From: Allokutzneria multivorans
GTDB taxonomy: Bacteria; Actinomycetota; Actinomycetes; Mycobacteriales; Pseudonocardiaceae
Direction of reading: 5' to 3'
Length of the DNA stretch: 64,000 nt
Assembly: GCF_039537405.1 (NCBI RefSeq)
Contig: NZ_BAABAL010000017.1
Location: forward strand, 558,001-622,000
The notes beneath the pieces were generated by a model that had not been told where the DNA came from, searched no databases, and worked only from the letters and a program-made list of their open reading frames with translations. The position numbers were made by a program, and so were the translations under genes. Shown here one piece after another: positions 8,597 through 18,618 of the stretch. How positions within the stretch are numbered: the first letter of the stretch is position 1; the number at the start of each line of letters is the position of its first letter.

Positions 8597-9802
8597 TCAC
8601 CAGTGACCGCGAGCACGCGCGAGCCTGCCGACGGCCAACGACATCCGCAGCACCAGGCCGTCGCGCGGGTCGGAAGCGGTGTAGCCGGTGAGCTCGGTGA
8701 CGCGGCGCAGGCGGTACCGCACGGTGTTGGGGTGCACGAACAACCGCTTCGCGCAGCTCTCCAGCACTCCGCCGACCTCCAGGTAGGCCTCGACCGTCTC
8801 CAGCAGCGAGCCGCCGACGTCCACCAGCGGCCGGACCACCTTGTCGATCATCTGGCGCTCCGCCTCGGGATCCCCGGCCAGCGCGCGCTCCGGCAGCAGG
8901 TCCGTCGAGCGCACGGGGCGCGGCGCGTCCGGCCACGCCACCACGGCGCGCAGGCCGGAGAGCGCGTCGGCCGCACTGCGGTAGGCGTCGGCCAGCGCGG
9001 CGACGGTGGGACCGGCGACGACGGGGCCCTTGTCGAAGGCGTCGGACATCCTGGTCAGCACCTCGTACCCGGCCGGGCTGTCCACCGGACCGGCGAGCAC
9101 CACGACCAGGCGGGAGCCCTGCACGCTCAACAGCACCGGACGCCCTATCCGCGCCGCGCGGCTGCGCACCTCGTAGACCACGGCGGGCGGGTCGTCGGAG
9201 GGGGAGGCGCCGACCAGCACGGTGGCTTCGGCGGCCGGGTCCCAGCCGAGCGCGGCCGCGCGTGAGAGCAACGACTCCTCGGCGTCACCGCGGACGATGC
9301 CGTCGACCATGAGCGCTTCGAGGCGGGCGTCCCACGCGCCGCGCGCTTCGGCCGCGGCGGCGTAGGAGGTGGCGGCGGCGAAGGCGATCTCCCTGCCGTA
9401 GCGCAGCACCGCCTCGGTCAGCACCGCCCGCTCGACGTCGTCGGCGGCGAGCGCGGGCAGCTCCCGCTCCAGGATGTTGATCGCGATGCGGACCAGCTCG
9501 ACGGTCTGGCGCAGGCTCACCCAGCGCGAGAAGTCCTTGGGAGCGGCGCGAAAAGCCTCGGCGGTGAGCCGGATCGCCTGCGTCGGGTCGCGCAGCCACT
9601 CCACGAAGTTGGCCGCGCCGGTCTGGATCACCAGCAGCACGCTGGCCCGCTGGTCGGCGGGCAGCCTGCGGAACCAGGGCAGCAGCTGGTCCATCTCGCC
9701 GATGCTGGAGGAGGCCAGCCCGCCGGACGCGCGTTCCAGGGTGCGCAGGGTGCTGGAGGACATTCCTCTCAGCGGTGGCACGTCGTCGGCGGATGCGGTC
9801 AT
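8597..9802 (-). CDS. fasR: PucR-family fatty-acid synthesis regulator FasR/MabR
   Basis: A 401-residue regulator. The C-terminal PucR-type helix-turn-helix is seen at about residues 345-400 (VGGVLESCAKRLFVHPNTVR, then YRLRRVTELTG). The N-terminal part is the effector or GGDEF-like region of this family. Position immediately upstream of fabD identifies it with Streptomyces FasR and mycobacterial MabR, which control the fab operon. ATG 9802 is the natural start. It reads away from the MscS-like gene across a gap with a 16 bp perfect inverted repeat. Confidence 0.9.
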   Translation of the reverse strand: MTASADDVPPLRGMSSSTLRTLERASGGLASSSIGEMDQLLPWFRRLPADQRASVLLVIQTGAANFVEWLRDPTQAIRLTAEAFRAAPKDFSRWVSLRQTVELVRIAINILERELPALAADDVERAVLTEAVLRYGREIAFAAATSYAAAAEARGAWDARLEALMVDGIVRGDAEESLLSRAAALGWDPAAEATVLVGASPSDDPPAVVYEVRSRAARIGRPVLLSVQGSRLVVVLAGPVDSPAGYEVLTRMSDAFDKGPVVAGPTVAALADAYRSAADALSGLRAVVAWPDAPRPVRSTDLLPERALAGDPEAERQMIDKVVRPLVDVGGSLLETVEAYLEVGGVLESCAKRLFVHPNTVRYRLRRVTELTGYTASDPRDGLVLRMSLAVGRLARARGHW

Positions 9803-9868
9803 GGGCTACACGATCGCACGTCGCCGACCGGCGCGATGCCAGGTGTGACGGGACAGGGCTGGAAACGC

Positions 9869-9902
9869 CGAAACCGCTCGGCGCACGCGCCGAGCGGTTT
9901 CG
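9869..9902. repeat. 16 bp perfect inverted repeat in a divergent promoter gap
   Basis: CGAAACCGCTCGGCGC and GCGCCGAGCGGTTTCG flank a 2 nt centre. It looks like a factor-independent terminator stem but lies upstream of both flanking genes, so it terminates neither. It may be an operator, the end of a small RNA or a dispersed palindrome. Confidence 0.55.
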
Positions 9903-10062
9903 GGGTCCCCGGTCCCCACCGGTGTGTCCACTCTGGACGGACGCGGGCGCGGGGGCCAGTTCTCTGACCCGATCGAGCTAATGTCGCCGCCGCCGGTTTG
10001 CCGGGCGCGGAACGGGGAGCACACCGGGGCGGGGGACAACCGCAACGATCCCTGGAGGAACC

Positions 10063-10863
10063 ATGGGAGCCGAACTGCGCAGTGGCCTTGCCGACGCGTG
10101 GTCGATGATCGCCACCTTCCTGCCCAAGCTGCTGGGCTTCCTGCTGGTGCTGCTGATCGGCTGGCTGATCGCCAAGGGACTGTCCAAAGTGGTCGGTCTG
10201 GTGCTCGGCAAGGCCGGGTTCGGCAGGCTGGTGGAGAAGGCGGGCATCGGCCACGTGCTCGCCCGCTCGCGGCTGGACGTCGGCGAGCTGATCGTCAAGC
10301 TCGTCTACTACTTCGTGCTGCTGATCGCCCTGCAACTGGCCTTCGGCGCGTTCGGGCCGGGCAACTCGGTGAGCCTGCTGCTCAACGACGTCATCGCCTA
10401 CCTGCCGAGGATCGTCGTCGCGATCGTGCTCGTGCTGGTGGCCGCGGCGATCGCCAGGGTGCTGCGCGACCTGCTCACCTCCGCGCTCGGGCCGCGCCCC
10501 TTCACCCGCCCGCTGAGCACGCTCGCCTACGCGTTCGTGCTGGCGCTGGGCGTGATCGCCGCGCTGAACCAGCTAGGCATCGCGACCACGGTGACTCTGC
10601 CCGTGCTGATCACCGTGCTGGCCACGGTCGGCGGCATCCTCGTGGTCGGTGTCGGCGGCGGTCTGATCCGGCCGATGCAGCAGCGCTGGGAGGGCTGGCT
10701 GGACCGGCTCCAGACCGAGGCCAACACCTCGCGTGCCACGGCCGCCATGCAGGACATGCCCACCCCGGCCGCTGGAACCCCGATGCCCGGCGCGCCCGGT
10801 GGCACGATGCCGCCCGGCACCCCGCCGCCGTACGGTGACCAGCATCCGCCCAAGGACGCATAA
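10063..10863 (+). CDS. MscS-related transmembrane-helix protein
   Basis: A 266-residue membrane protein with four to five hydrophobic segments (about 16-38, 82-105, 118-142, 155-175 and 185-208). It has the TM-helix repeats of CmpX/YnaI-like small mechanosensitive-channel relatives (PF05552 type): G-x-L-I-A-K-G-L near the first helix and a Gly-rich VGGILVVGVGGGLIRPM. The hydrophilic tail is Pro/Gly-rich. It lacks the large MscS beta domain, so ion-channel function is an inference. ATG 10063 follows a GGAGG about 6 nt upstream. Confidence 0.7.
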   Translation: MGAELRSGLADAWSMIATFLPKLLGFLLVLLIGWLIAKGLSKVVGLVLGKAGFGRLVEKAGIGHVLARSRLDVGELIVKLVYYFVLLIALQLAFGAFGPGNSVSLLLNDVIAYLPRIVVAIVLVLVAAAIARVLRDLLTSALGPRPFTRPLSTLAYAFVLALGVIAALNQLGIATTVTLPVLITVLATVGGILVVGVGGGLIRPMQQRWEGWLDRLQTEANTSRATAAMQDMPTPAAGTPMPGAPGGTMPPGTPPPYGDQHPPKDA

Positions 10864-10933
10864 GGGCGTCGGAAGTCACTTCTGAGGAATAGCCCCGGTG
10901 CGCGACACTGTTGGACTGAATCACGTAGAAGTC

Positions 10934-11075
10934 GTGCGCTACCGGGGTCGGTGAAAGTCCGAACCGGCGGTGACGGGGGAGACCCCGAAGCCCGCGACCC
11001 GCTGGCAGCCAGCTAGCGGTTGACCTGGTGTGAGTCCAGGGCCGACGGTGAAAGTCCGGATGGTAGGCAGCGCAC
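10934..11075 (+). ncRNA. FMN riboswitch (RFN element)
   Basis: The conserved RFN blocks are readable: GGTCGGTGAAAGTCCGAACC, GGCGGT, AGCCCGCGA, GTGTGAGTCCAGGGCCGACG and GTGAAAGTCCGGATGG. The closing P1 helix is perfect: GTGCGCT at 10934-10940 with AGCGCAC at 11069-11075. The 3' P1 strand can also pair with downstream sequence (11066-11075 with 11091-11100), giving a mutually exclusive switch. It precedes the riboflavin transporter gene, which it should repress when FMN is plentiful. Confidence 0.95.
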
Positions 11076-11105
11076 GCGCGTGTTGACGGTGTGCGCTGCC
11101 CGCAC
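11066..11105 (+). promoter_or_regulatory. Riboswitch expression platform
   Basis: GGCAGCGCAC (11066-11075) pairs perfectly with GTGCGCTGCC (11091-11100). If P1 of the riboswitch forms instead, GTGCG (11091-11095) is free to pair with CGCAC (11101-11105). There is no T-run, so translational or Rho-linked control is likelier than an intrinsic terminator. The ribM ribosome site lies at about 11140-11150. Confidence 0.6.
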
Positions 11106-11156
11106 GCCGTCCGCCGCGTTGTGCCGCCCCGGGACCGCAGGGGAGAGGAGAACGCG

Positions 11157-11792
11157 GTGGACGTGCTGGTCACAGAGGGCCTCACGCTGTTCGGGCAGAA
11201 GATCTCCTACGCCGAGCTTTTCGGTCAGCTGTGCGCGCTCGCGGTGGTGTTCCTCGCCCAGCGCCGCACGCTGTGGACCTGGCCCGTGCAGGTCGGCGCG
11301 ACCGTGCTGCTGTTCGCGGTCTACCACTCCGCCGAGCTCGGCGGCCTCGCGACCCGGCAGGTCGTCATCTTCGCGATCTCGCTCTACGGCTGGTGGGCGT
11401 GGACGCGCAAGCAGGACCCGGTGTACGGCGTCGTGGTGCGCAAGGCGACCGGGGCCGAGCGCTTGGTGCTCCTCGGCGCGATGGTGGTCGGCACTGTGGC
11501 GGTGGCCCTTCTCCTGGACGCGTTGGACCAGTCCTGGGCGCCGTGGCCGGACGCGTGGATCTTCGTCGGCACCGTGGTCGCGTTCGCCGCGCAGGGCAGG
11601 GGACTCGTCGAGTTCTGGTTGGTGTGGCTCGCCGTGGACGCGGTCGGAGTGCCGTTGCAGTTCGCCTCGGGCCTGTACTTCTCGGCCGCCGTGTACATCG
11701 TGTTCTCGGTGCTCGTGGTGCGCGGTCTGCTCGATTGGATGCGAACGGCTGACCGCCACCGAGTCGCAGACACTGCTCTGAAGAGCTCTTGA
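11157..11792 (+). CDS. ribM: PnuC-like riboflavin transporter RibM (PnuX)
   Basis: A 211-residue membrane protein with about seven helices and PnuC-family features: LYGWWAWTRKQ after the third helix, and WLAVDAVGVPLQFASGLYFS near the end. GTG 11157 follows GGGGAGAGGAG. PnuC members behind FMN riboswitches in Corynebacterium and Streptomyces are riboflavin importers named RibM/PnuX. The riboswitch immediately upstream makes riboflavin, rather than nicotinamide riboside, the likely substrate. The TGA stop at 11790 is followed in the same frame by an M14 peptidase reading frame. Confidence 0.88.
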   Translation: MDVLVTEGLTLFGQKISYAELFGQLCALAVVFLAQRRTLWTWPVQVGATVLLFAVYHSAELGGLATRQVVIFAISLYGWWAWTRKQDPVYGVVVRKATGAERLVLLGAMVVGTVAVALLLDALDQSWAPWPDAWIFVGTVVAFAAQGRGLVEFWLVWLAVDAVGVPLQFASGLYFSAAVYIVFSVLVVRGLLDWMRTADRHRVADTALKSS

Positions 11793-12704
11793 CCTGCGGG
11801 TAGCCGCGCGTGGACGACCTTGCCCGAAGAGGCCGCCTTCCTCGGGAAGGTCGCGGCGGGCTCGCGCCGGGTCAAGATCGACCAGATCGGCTCGACCGTG
11901 CAGGGCCGTCCGATCCAGCTCGTGCAGATCGCCGAGCCGGGTCCCCGGCCCGCACCGGCGACCGCGGCGGGCTCCGTCGTGCTGTTCATCTGTTCGCAGC
12001 ACGGTGATGAGCCCGCCGGGCGTGAGGGCTGTCTGAGCCGCATCCGCGACCTCGCGTTCTCTCGCGACGCCGAGATCGTCCGGATGTTGCGCGCCACCAC
12101 GGCGGTGTTCGTGCCGACCGCCAACCCCGACGGCCGCGTCGCGGACACCAGGGGCAACGCGAACGGCGTGGACATCAACCGCGACCACATCGCGCTGGAG
12201 ACCCCGGAAGCGCGCGCGACCGCGAAGGTCTTCAAGGACTACAAGCCCGACATCGTCCACGACCTGCACGAGGACGGCACGACTCCGCCGTACTACGAGA
12301 AGGACGTGACGTGGTTGTGGCCGCGCAACCTCAACGTCGCCGACCGCGTGCACGACGAGTCGGAGAAGCTGTCGTGCGAACGCCGTGTGCAGATCGAGCT
12401 GGCCACGACCTTCAGCCGCAATCTGGAGCCCTTGAAGCGCAAGCTGGTCTACTTCGGTGGCGCGGACAACCAGGCGCCGAAGCCGGAGGAAGTGCTCAAC
12501 CAGCCGCCGTGCGGGTACCGGCTCACGTCCGCGCAGTTCGCGCAGGTCCAGCAGAAGTTGGAGCTGCACGACGTGCACAGCTGGTCAACGGGCGGCGGGC
12601 GCTTCGTGCCACTGGCGCAGCAGGCTCGCGGGCTGATCCCGCTGTTGCTGGACGCGAAGGGCCAGTACAAGATCACCACGGCCGAGCGCGTCAGCACCTG
12701 CTGA
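11793..12704 (+). pseudogene. M14-family zinc carboxypeptidase, apparently 5'-truncated
   Basis: The reading frame is open from just after the ribM stop (PAGSRAWTTLPEEAAFLGKV). M14 features follow: the zinc pair in FICSQHGDEPAGRE, the NPDGR and GVDINRDH segments, and a third ligand in HDLHEDG. No ATG or GTG lies between the ribM TGA and the conserved sequence. The first possible start is TTG 11820, which lacks a ribosome site and leaves no signal peptide, whereas relatives are secreted. Either the 5' end was lost, or TTG gives a cytosolic protein, or low-level TGA readthrough fuses it to RibM. The body shows no frameshift, so some function may remain. Confidence 0.55.
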
Positions 12705-12771
12705 TGTTCTTGTGCCGCAACGGTCATCGCGCTGTGTTTCTGGTAGGTGAAGATGCGGGCATCATGGAGAC

Positions 12772-14367
<1,596 letters not shown>

Positions 14368-14379
14368 CTTGGCAACGAA

Positions 14380-14414
14380 AAGGCGCCCCACCGGTGATTT
14401 CGGTGGGGCGCCTT
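14380..14414. terminator. Bidirectional terminator between aceB and aceE
   Basis: Perfect 14 bp stem AAGGCGCCCCACCG / CGGTGGGGCGCCTT with a 7 nt loop, set 12 bp from the stop codons of the two convergent genes. A-runs and T-runs border the stem on both strands weakly. Confidence 0.85.
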
Positions 14415-14426
14415 CGCGCGTGAACG

Positions 14427-17198
14427 TCAGGCGACGCCGGAGTCCGAGGTCTGCGGACCCGCGGCCTGGACGTCGTCGATGCGGTACTTGCGCGCCGCCT
14501 CGACCACCTTGGACTGCTCGACCTCACCGCGCCGGGCCAGTGCGGCCAGCGTGGCGACCACGATCGACTCGGCGTCCACCAGGAAGTGGCGCCGAGCCGC
14601 CGGGCGGGTGTCGGAGAACCCGAAACCGTCGGTGCCGAGGGTGACCATGTCGCTGGGCACGTACGGCCGGATCAGGTCCGGGACCGCGCGCATCCAGTCC
14701 GACACCGCCACGACGGGGCCGGGCGCGTCCGCGAGCACGCGGCTCACGTACGGAACGCGCGGCGGCACGTCGGGCTGCAACAGGTTCTGCTTGTCGATCT
14801 CCACGGCCTCGCGGCGCAGCTCCGACCAGGAGGTCGCGGACCAGACGTCGGCCTGCACACCCCACTCCTCGTTGAGCAGCTCCTGCGCCTTGAGCGCCCA
14901 CGGCATGGCCACACCGGAGGTGAGCACCTGCGCCTTGGGGCCGGAGCCCTCGGGCGCCGCGCGGAACTTGTAGAGGCCCTTGAGCAGGCCGTCCACGTCC
15001 AGGTTCTCCGGCTCGGCCGGCTGCACGTACGGGTCGTTGTAGATCGTCAGGTAGTACATGACCGACTCGGCGTTCTCGCCGTACATCCGGCGGAGACCGT
15101 CCTTGACGATGTGCGCCACCTCGAACGACCACGACGGGTCGTAGGCGATGACCGCGGGGTTGGTGTGCGCCAACAGGATCGAGTGGCCGTCGTTGTGCTG
15201 GAGGCCCTCGCCGGTCAGCGTGGTGCGACCCGCGGTGGCGCCCAGCACGAAGCCGCGCGCCATCTGGTCGGCCGCCGCCCAGAACGCGTCGCCGGTCCGC
15301 TGGAACCCGAACATCGAGTAGAAGATGTAGATCGGGATCATCGGTTCGCCGTGCGTGGCGTAGGAGGTGCCCGCCGCGGTGAACGACGCGACCGACCCGG
15401 CCTCGTTGATGCCCTCGTGCAGGATCTGGCCCTGCTCGCTCTCCTTGTAGGACAGCATCAGCTTGGCGTCGACCGAGGTGTAGAGCTGGCCGTTCGGGTT
15501 GTAGATCTTCTGCGTGGGGAACATCGAGTCCACGCCGAAGGTCCGCGCCTCGTCCGGGATGATCGGCACGATGCGCGGGCCGATCTCCGGGTCCTTGGCC
15601 AGGTCCTTGAGCAGCCGGACGAACGCCATCGTGGTGGCGACCTCCTGCTTGCCCGAGCCGCGCTTGAGCACGTCGTAGACCTTGTCGCCGGGCAGCACCA
15701 GCGGCGTGCTCTTGACCCGGCGCTCCGGCGAGTACCCGCCGAGCTGGCGGCGCCGCTCCTGCAGGTACTGGATCTCCGGGGCGTCGTCGCCGGGGTGGTA
15801 GTACGGCGGCAGGTACGGGTCGCGCTCCAGCTCCTCGTCGGTGATCGGGATGCGCTGGAGGTCGCGGAAGAGCTTCAGGTCGTTGAGCTTCTTCATCTGG
15901 TGCGTGGCGTTGCGCGCCTCGAACTGCGGGCCGAGCCCGTAGCCCTTGATCGTCTTCGCCAGGATCACCGTGGGCTGGCCGTTGCCCTCGGTGGCCGCCT
16001 TGTAGGCCGCGTAGACCTTGCGGTAGTCGTGGCCGCCGCGCTTGAGGTTCCAGATCTCCTCGTCGGTCAGCGGCTGCACCAGCTCCTTGGTGCGCGGGTC
16101 GCGACCGAAGAAGTGCTCGCGCACGTAGGCGCCGTCGTTGGCCTTGTAGGTCTGGTAGTCCCCGTCAGGGGTGGTGTTCATCAGGTTGACCAGCGCGCCC
16201 TGCTTGTCGGCGTGCAGCAGCGAGTCCCACTCGCGGCCCCAGATCACCTTGATGACGTTCCAGCCGGCGCCGCGGAAGAACGACTCCAGCTCCTGGATGA
16301 TCTTGCCGTTGCCGCGCACCGGACCGTCGAGCCGCTGCAGGTTGCAGTTGATCACGAAGGTCAGGTTGTCCAGGCCCTCGGCCGCGGCGACGTGCACCAG
16401 GCCGCGCGACTCCGGCTCGTCCATCTCGCCGTCGCCGAGGAAGGCCCACACCCGCTGCTGCGAGGTGTCCTTGATGCCGCGGTTGTGCAGGTAGCGGTTG
16501 AACCGCGCCTGGTAGATGGCGTTCATCGGGCCGAGGCCCATGGACACCGTCGGGAACTCCCAGAAGTCCTGCATCAGCCTGGGGTGCGGGTAGGACGGCA
16601 GCCCGTTGCCCGCCCCGCCGTGGGAGAACTCCTGCCGGAAGCCGTCCAGCTGCTCCGCGGACAGGCGGCCCTCCAGGAACGCCCTGGCGTAGATGCCGGG
16701 GGAGGCGTGGCCCTGGATGAAGACCTGGTCGCCGCCACCCGGGTGATCCTTGCCACGGAAGAACCAGTTGAAGCCGACCTCGTAGAGCGCGGCGGAGGAG
16801 CCGTAGGTGGAGATGTGCCCGCCGACGCCGACACCGGGGCGCTGCGCCCGGTGCACCATGATCGCGGCGTTCCAGCGGATCCACGCCCGGTAGCGGCGCT
16901 CGGTCTCCTCATCGCCCGGGAACCACGGCTCGCGCTCGGTCGGGATGGTGTTGACGTAGTCCGTGCTCGTCAGCGACGGGATGCCGACGTGGTTCTCCCG
17001 CGCCCGCTCCAGCAGGCGCAGCATCAGGTACCGCGCACGCTGCTGACCTGCGCCTTCGAGGACTGAGTCGAAGGACTCAAGCCACTCGGCGGTCTCCTCC
17101 GAGTCGATGTCCGGGAGGTGTGCGGCCAGTCCGTCGCGGATGACGCGCACCCGCTCGGGGGCGCCCACCCCGGAGGGGCCGGTGTTGTGCGGGGCCAA
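14427..17198 (-). CDS. aceE: Pyruvate dehydrogenase E1 component, homodimeric type
   Basis: A 923-residue thiamine-diphosphate enzyme that decarboxylates pyruvate and feeds acetyl groups to E2. Diagnostic features are GHISTYGSSAALYEVGFNWF near residue 130, the ThDP/Mg motif GDGEMDEPES with downstream INCNLQRLDGPVRGN, and C-terminal transketolase-like parts (TLTGEGLQHNDGHS, GTDGFGFSDTR). TTG 17198 is taken as the start because GAGGAGAA lies just upstream and the length then matches the family. It sits beside malate synthase and two genes from the fab block, a neighbourhood shared in part with Mycobacterium (aceE-mabR-fabD). Confidence 0.95.
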   Translation of the reverse strand: MAPHNTGPSGVGAPERVRVIRDGLAAHLPDIDSEETAEWLESFDSVLEGAGQQRARYLMLRLLERARENHVGIPSLTSTDYVNTIPTEREPWFPGDEETERRYRAWIRWNAAIMVHRAQRPGVGVGGHISTYGSSAALYEVGFNWFFRGKDHPGGGDQVFIQGHASPGIYARAFLEGRLSAEQLDGFRQEFSHGGAGNGLPSYPHPRLMQDFWEFPTVSMGLGPMNAIYQARFNRYLHNRGIKDTSQQRVWAFLGDGEMDEPESRGLVHVAAAEGLDNLTFVINCNLQRLDGPVRGNGKIIQELESFFRGAGWNVIKVIWGREWDSLLHADKQGALVNLMNTTPDGDYQTYKANDGAYVREHFFGRDPRTKELVQPLTDEEIWNLKRGGHDYRKVYAAYKAATEGNGQPTVILAKTIKGYGLGPQFEARNATHQMKKLNDLKLFRDLQRIPITDEELERDPYLPPYYHPGDDAPEIQYLQERRRQLGGYSPERRVKSTPLVLPGDKVYDVLKRGSGKQEVATTMAFVRLLKDLAKDPEIGPRIVPIIPDEARTFGVDSMFPTQKIYNPNGQLYTSVDAKLMLSYKESEQGQILHEGINEAGSVASFTAAGTSYATHGEPMIPIYIFYSMFGFQRTGDAFWAAADQMARGFVLGATAGRTTLTGEGLQHNDGHSILLAHTNPAVIAYDPSWSFEVAHIVKDGLRRMYGENAESVMYYLTIYNDPYVQPAEPENLDVDGLLKGLYKFRAAPEGSGPKAQVLTSGVAMPWALKAQELLNEEWGVQADVWSATSWSELRREAVEIDKQNLLQPDVPPRVPYVSRVLADAPGPVVAVSDWMRAVPDLIRPYVPSDMVTLGTDGFGFSDTRPAARRHFLVDAESIVVATLAALARRGEVEQSKVVEAARKYRIDDVQAAGPQTSDSGVA

Positions 17199-17482
17199 GG
17201 GTTCTCCTCGCCTGCTGCTCGTGGTGTTCTCTCGATCCTGGTGGTTACCCGCCCATCCTCCCCCACGCTCGCGTGTGCGCGCACGCGTGGGAGTGCTACC
17301 CGCCGGTAACTGTCAATCAACCGATCGAGGCATGCCAGTGCACAACAGTTACGGCGTGTCCCGGTGTGGGCGGTTGCGGAACCGGGCATCTCCAGTGTTC
17401 GCTAACCGCGACCGATTTCACATCGAGGAGCGGCGGTCCACCAGGGGTCGCCGCCTCGGCGTAGTTGGAGGAGTGAGAAGCC

Positions 17483-17914
17483 GTGGTCGCCGCGGAAGAC
17501 GCCGGCAAGGTCGGTGTCGCCGAGAAGCTCGGTATCGAACCGAGCACTGTCGTCCAGGAGTTCGGCTGGGACGAGGACGTCGACGACGACCTCAGGGCCG
17601 CCGTCGAGGAGCGTTGCGGGAGCGAGCTGCTCGACGAGGACGCGCAGGAGGTGGTCGACGTCGTGTTGCTGTGGTGGCGAGAGGACGACGGTGACCTCAC
17701 CGACGATCTGGTCGACGCCATGAGCCCACTGGCCGACGAGGGCGTGATCTGGCTGCTCACACCGAAGCAGGGCAGGGACGGCCACGTCGAGCCCGCCGAC
17801 ATCGCGGAGGCGGCGCAGACGGCAGGGCTGTCCCAGACCTCGAACATCAGCGCGGCAGAGGACTGGCTGGGCAGCCGCCTGGTCACCTCGCGCTCGGCCA
17901 AGTCCAAGCGCTGA
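17483..17914 (+). CDS. DUF3052 family protein
   Basis: A 143-residue, very acidic soluble protein. It starts at GTG 17483 after GGAGGAG. It carries the DUF3052 hallmarks: EKLGIEPSTVVQEFGWDEDV, VLLWWREDDGDLTDDLVDA and GVIWLLTPKQGRDGHVEPAD. The family is actinobacterial and its function is unknown. The M. tuberculosis homologue lies between ahpE and aceE exactly as here. It is divergent from aceE and 72 bp upstream of ahpE. Confidence 0.9.
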   Translation: MVAAEDAGKVGVAEKLGIEPSTVVQEFGWDEDVDDDLRAAVEERCGSELLDEDAQEVVDVVLLWWREDDGDLTDDLVDAMSPLADEGVIWLLTPKQGRDGHVEPADIAEAAQTAGLSQTSNISAAEDWLGSRLVTSRSAKSKR

Positions 17915-17986
17915 GACGGATCTCCACTGGGGCTAGGCTGCACGCAGCACCAGAGCGCGCAGCCTAGACCCTGGAGAGTGCCCGAG

Positions 17987-18454
17987 ATGTCGCTTGAGGT
18001 CGGTACCGAGGCCCCGGACTTCACGCTGCCCGACGTGAACAAGGAGCAGGTCAGCCTGTCCTCGTTCCGTGGCGGGAAGAACGTTCTGCTCGTCTTCTAC
18101 CCGTTCGCCTTCAGCGGGATCTGCACCGGCGAGCTGTGCCAGGTGCGCGACGAGCTGGCGGACTACCAGAACGACGACGTGCAGGTCCTCGGCGTGTCCG
18201 TGGACACCCCGTTCTCGCTGAAGGCGTGGGCGGAGAAGGAGGGCTACACCTTCCCGCTGCTGTCGGACTTCTGGCCGCACGGCGAGGTCGCCAAGGCCTA
18301 CGGCGTGTTCAACGAGGGCGCCGGGTTCGCGGTGCGCGGCACCTTCCTGATCGACAAGCAGGGCGTCGTCCGCTTCGCCGAGGTCAACGCGCCCGGCGAG
18401 GCCCGCGACCAGTCCGGCTGGAAGCAGGCCGTCAAGGCGCTCGTCACCGCCTAG
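17987..18454 (+). CDS. ahpE: Peroxiredoxin AhpE
   Basis: A 155-residue AhpC/TSA-family peroxidase. ATG 17987 is chosen because GGAGAG (17973-17978) gives correct spacing, while GTG 17978 would overlap it. The family core is FYPFAFSGICTGELCQVRDE with the peroxidatic cysteine C46; FPLLSDFWPHG and GVFNEGAGFAVRGTFLID match mycobacterial AhpE closely. A second cysteine, C51, sits five residues on, the spacing used for the resolving Cys in BCP/PrxQ enzymes. As I recall it, M. tuberculosis AhpE has Asp there and is 1-Cys. Confidence 0.9.
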   Translation: MSLEVGTEAPDFTLPDVNKEQVSLSSFRGGKNVLLVFYPFAFSGICTGELCQVRDELADYQNDDVQVLGVSVDTPFSLKAWAEKEGYTFPLLSDFWPHGEVAKAYGVFNEGAGFAVRGTFLIDKQGVVRFAEVNAPGEARDQSGWKQAVKALVTA

Positions 18455-18495
18455 TACTCTCGCCTGCGGCGGCCTGTTCTGGCCGCCGCAGGTCG

Positions 18496-18567
18496 GGGCG
18501 CATAGCTCAGTGGGAGAGCACTCGCCTTACAAGCGAGGGGTCGTAGGTTCGAAACCTACTGTGCCCA
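18496..18567 (+). tRNA. tRNA-Val (anticodon TAC)
   Basis: A 72 nt cloverleaf. The acceptor GGGCGCA pairs with TGTGCCC (one G-U). The D arm is AGCTCAGTGGGAGAGC, the anticodon stem CTCGC/GCGAG has loop CTTACAA (TAC at 18528-18530), and the T arm is GTAGGTTCGAAACCTAC. The 3' CCA is not encoded; the sequence after the discriminator A is CCG. Confidence 0.97.
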
Positions 18568-18575
18568 CCGATTTC

Positions 18576-18616
18576 GCCGACGCGGTCCGTGTGGTCACGG
18601 GCCGCGTCGGCCTTTT
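18576..18616 (+). terminator. tRNA-Val terminator
   Basis: A 16 bp stem GCCGACGCGGTCCGTG / CACGGGCCGCGTCGGC with one G-U pair and a TGGT loop, followed by CTTTTAG. It lies 8 bp after the tRNA and just before the stop of the convergent lipoprotein-like gene. Confidence 0.88.
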
Positions 18617-18618
18617 AG

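Noticed and set aside
10911..10931. Sigma-70-like promoter TTGGAC ... TAGAAG before the FMN riboswitch
   Set aside because: The spacing between the two elements is only 9 bp, too short for a functional -35/-10 pair, so the promoter was not called.
14586..17066. Long plus-strand frame opposite aceE
   Set aside because: The minus strand carries aceE with clear ThDP motifs. The plus frame is an Arg/Val/Leu-rich shadow without any family resemblance.
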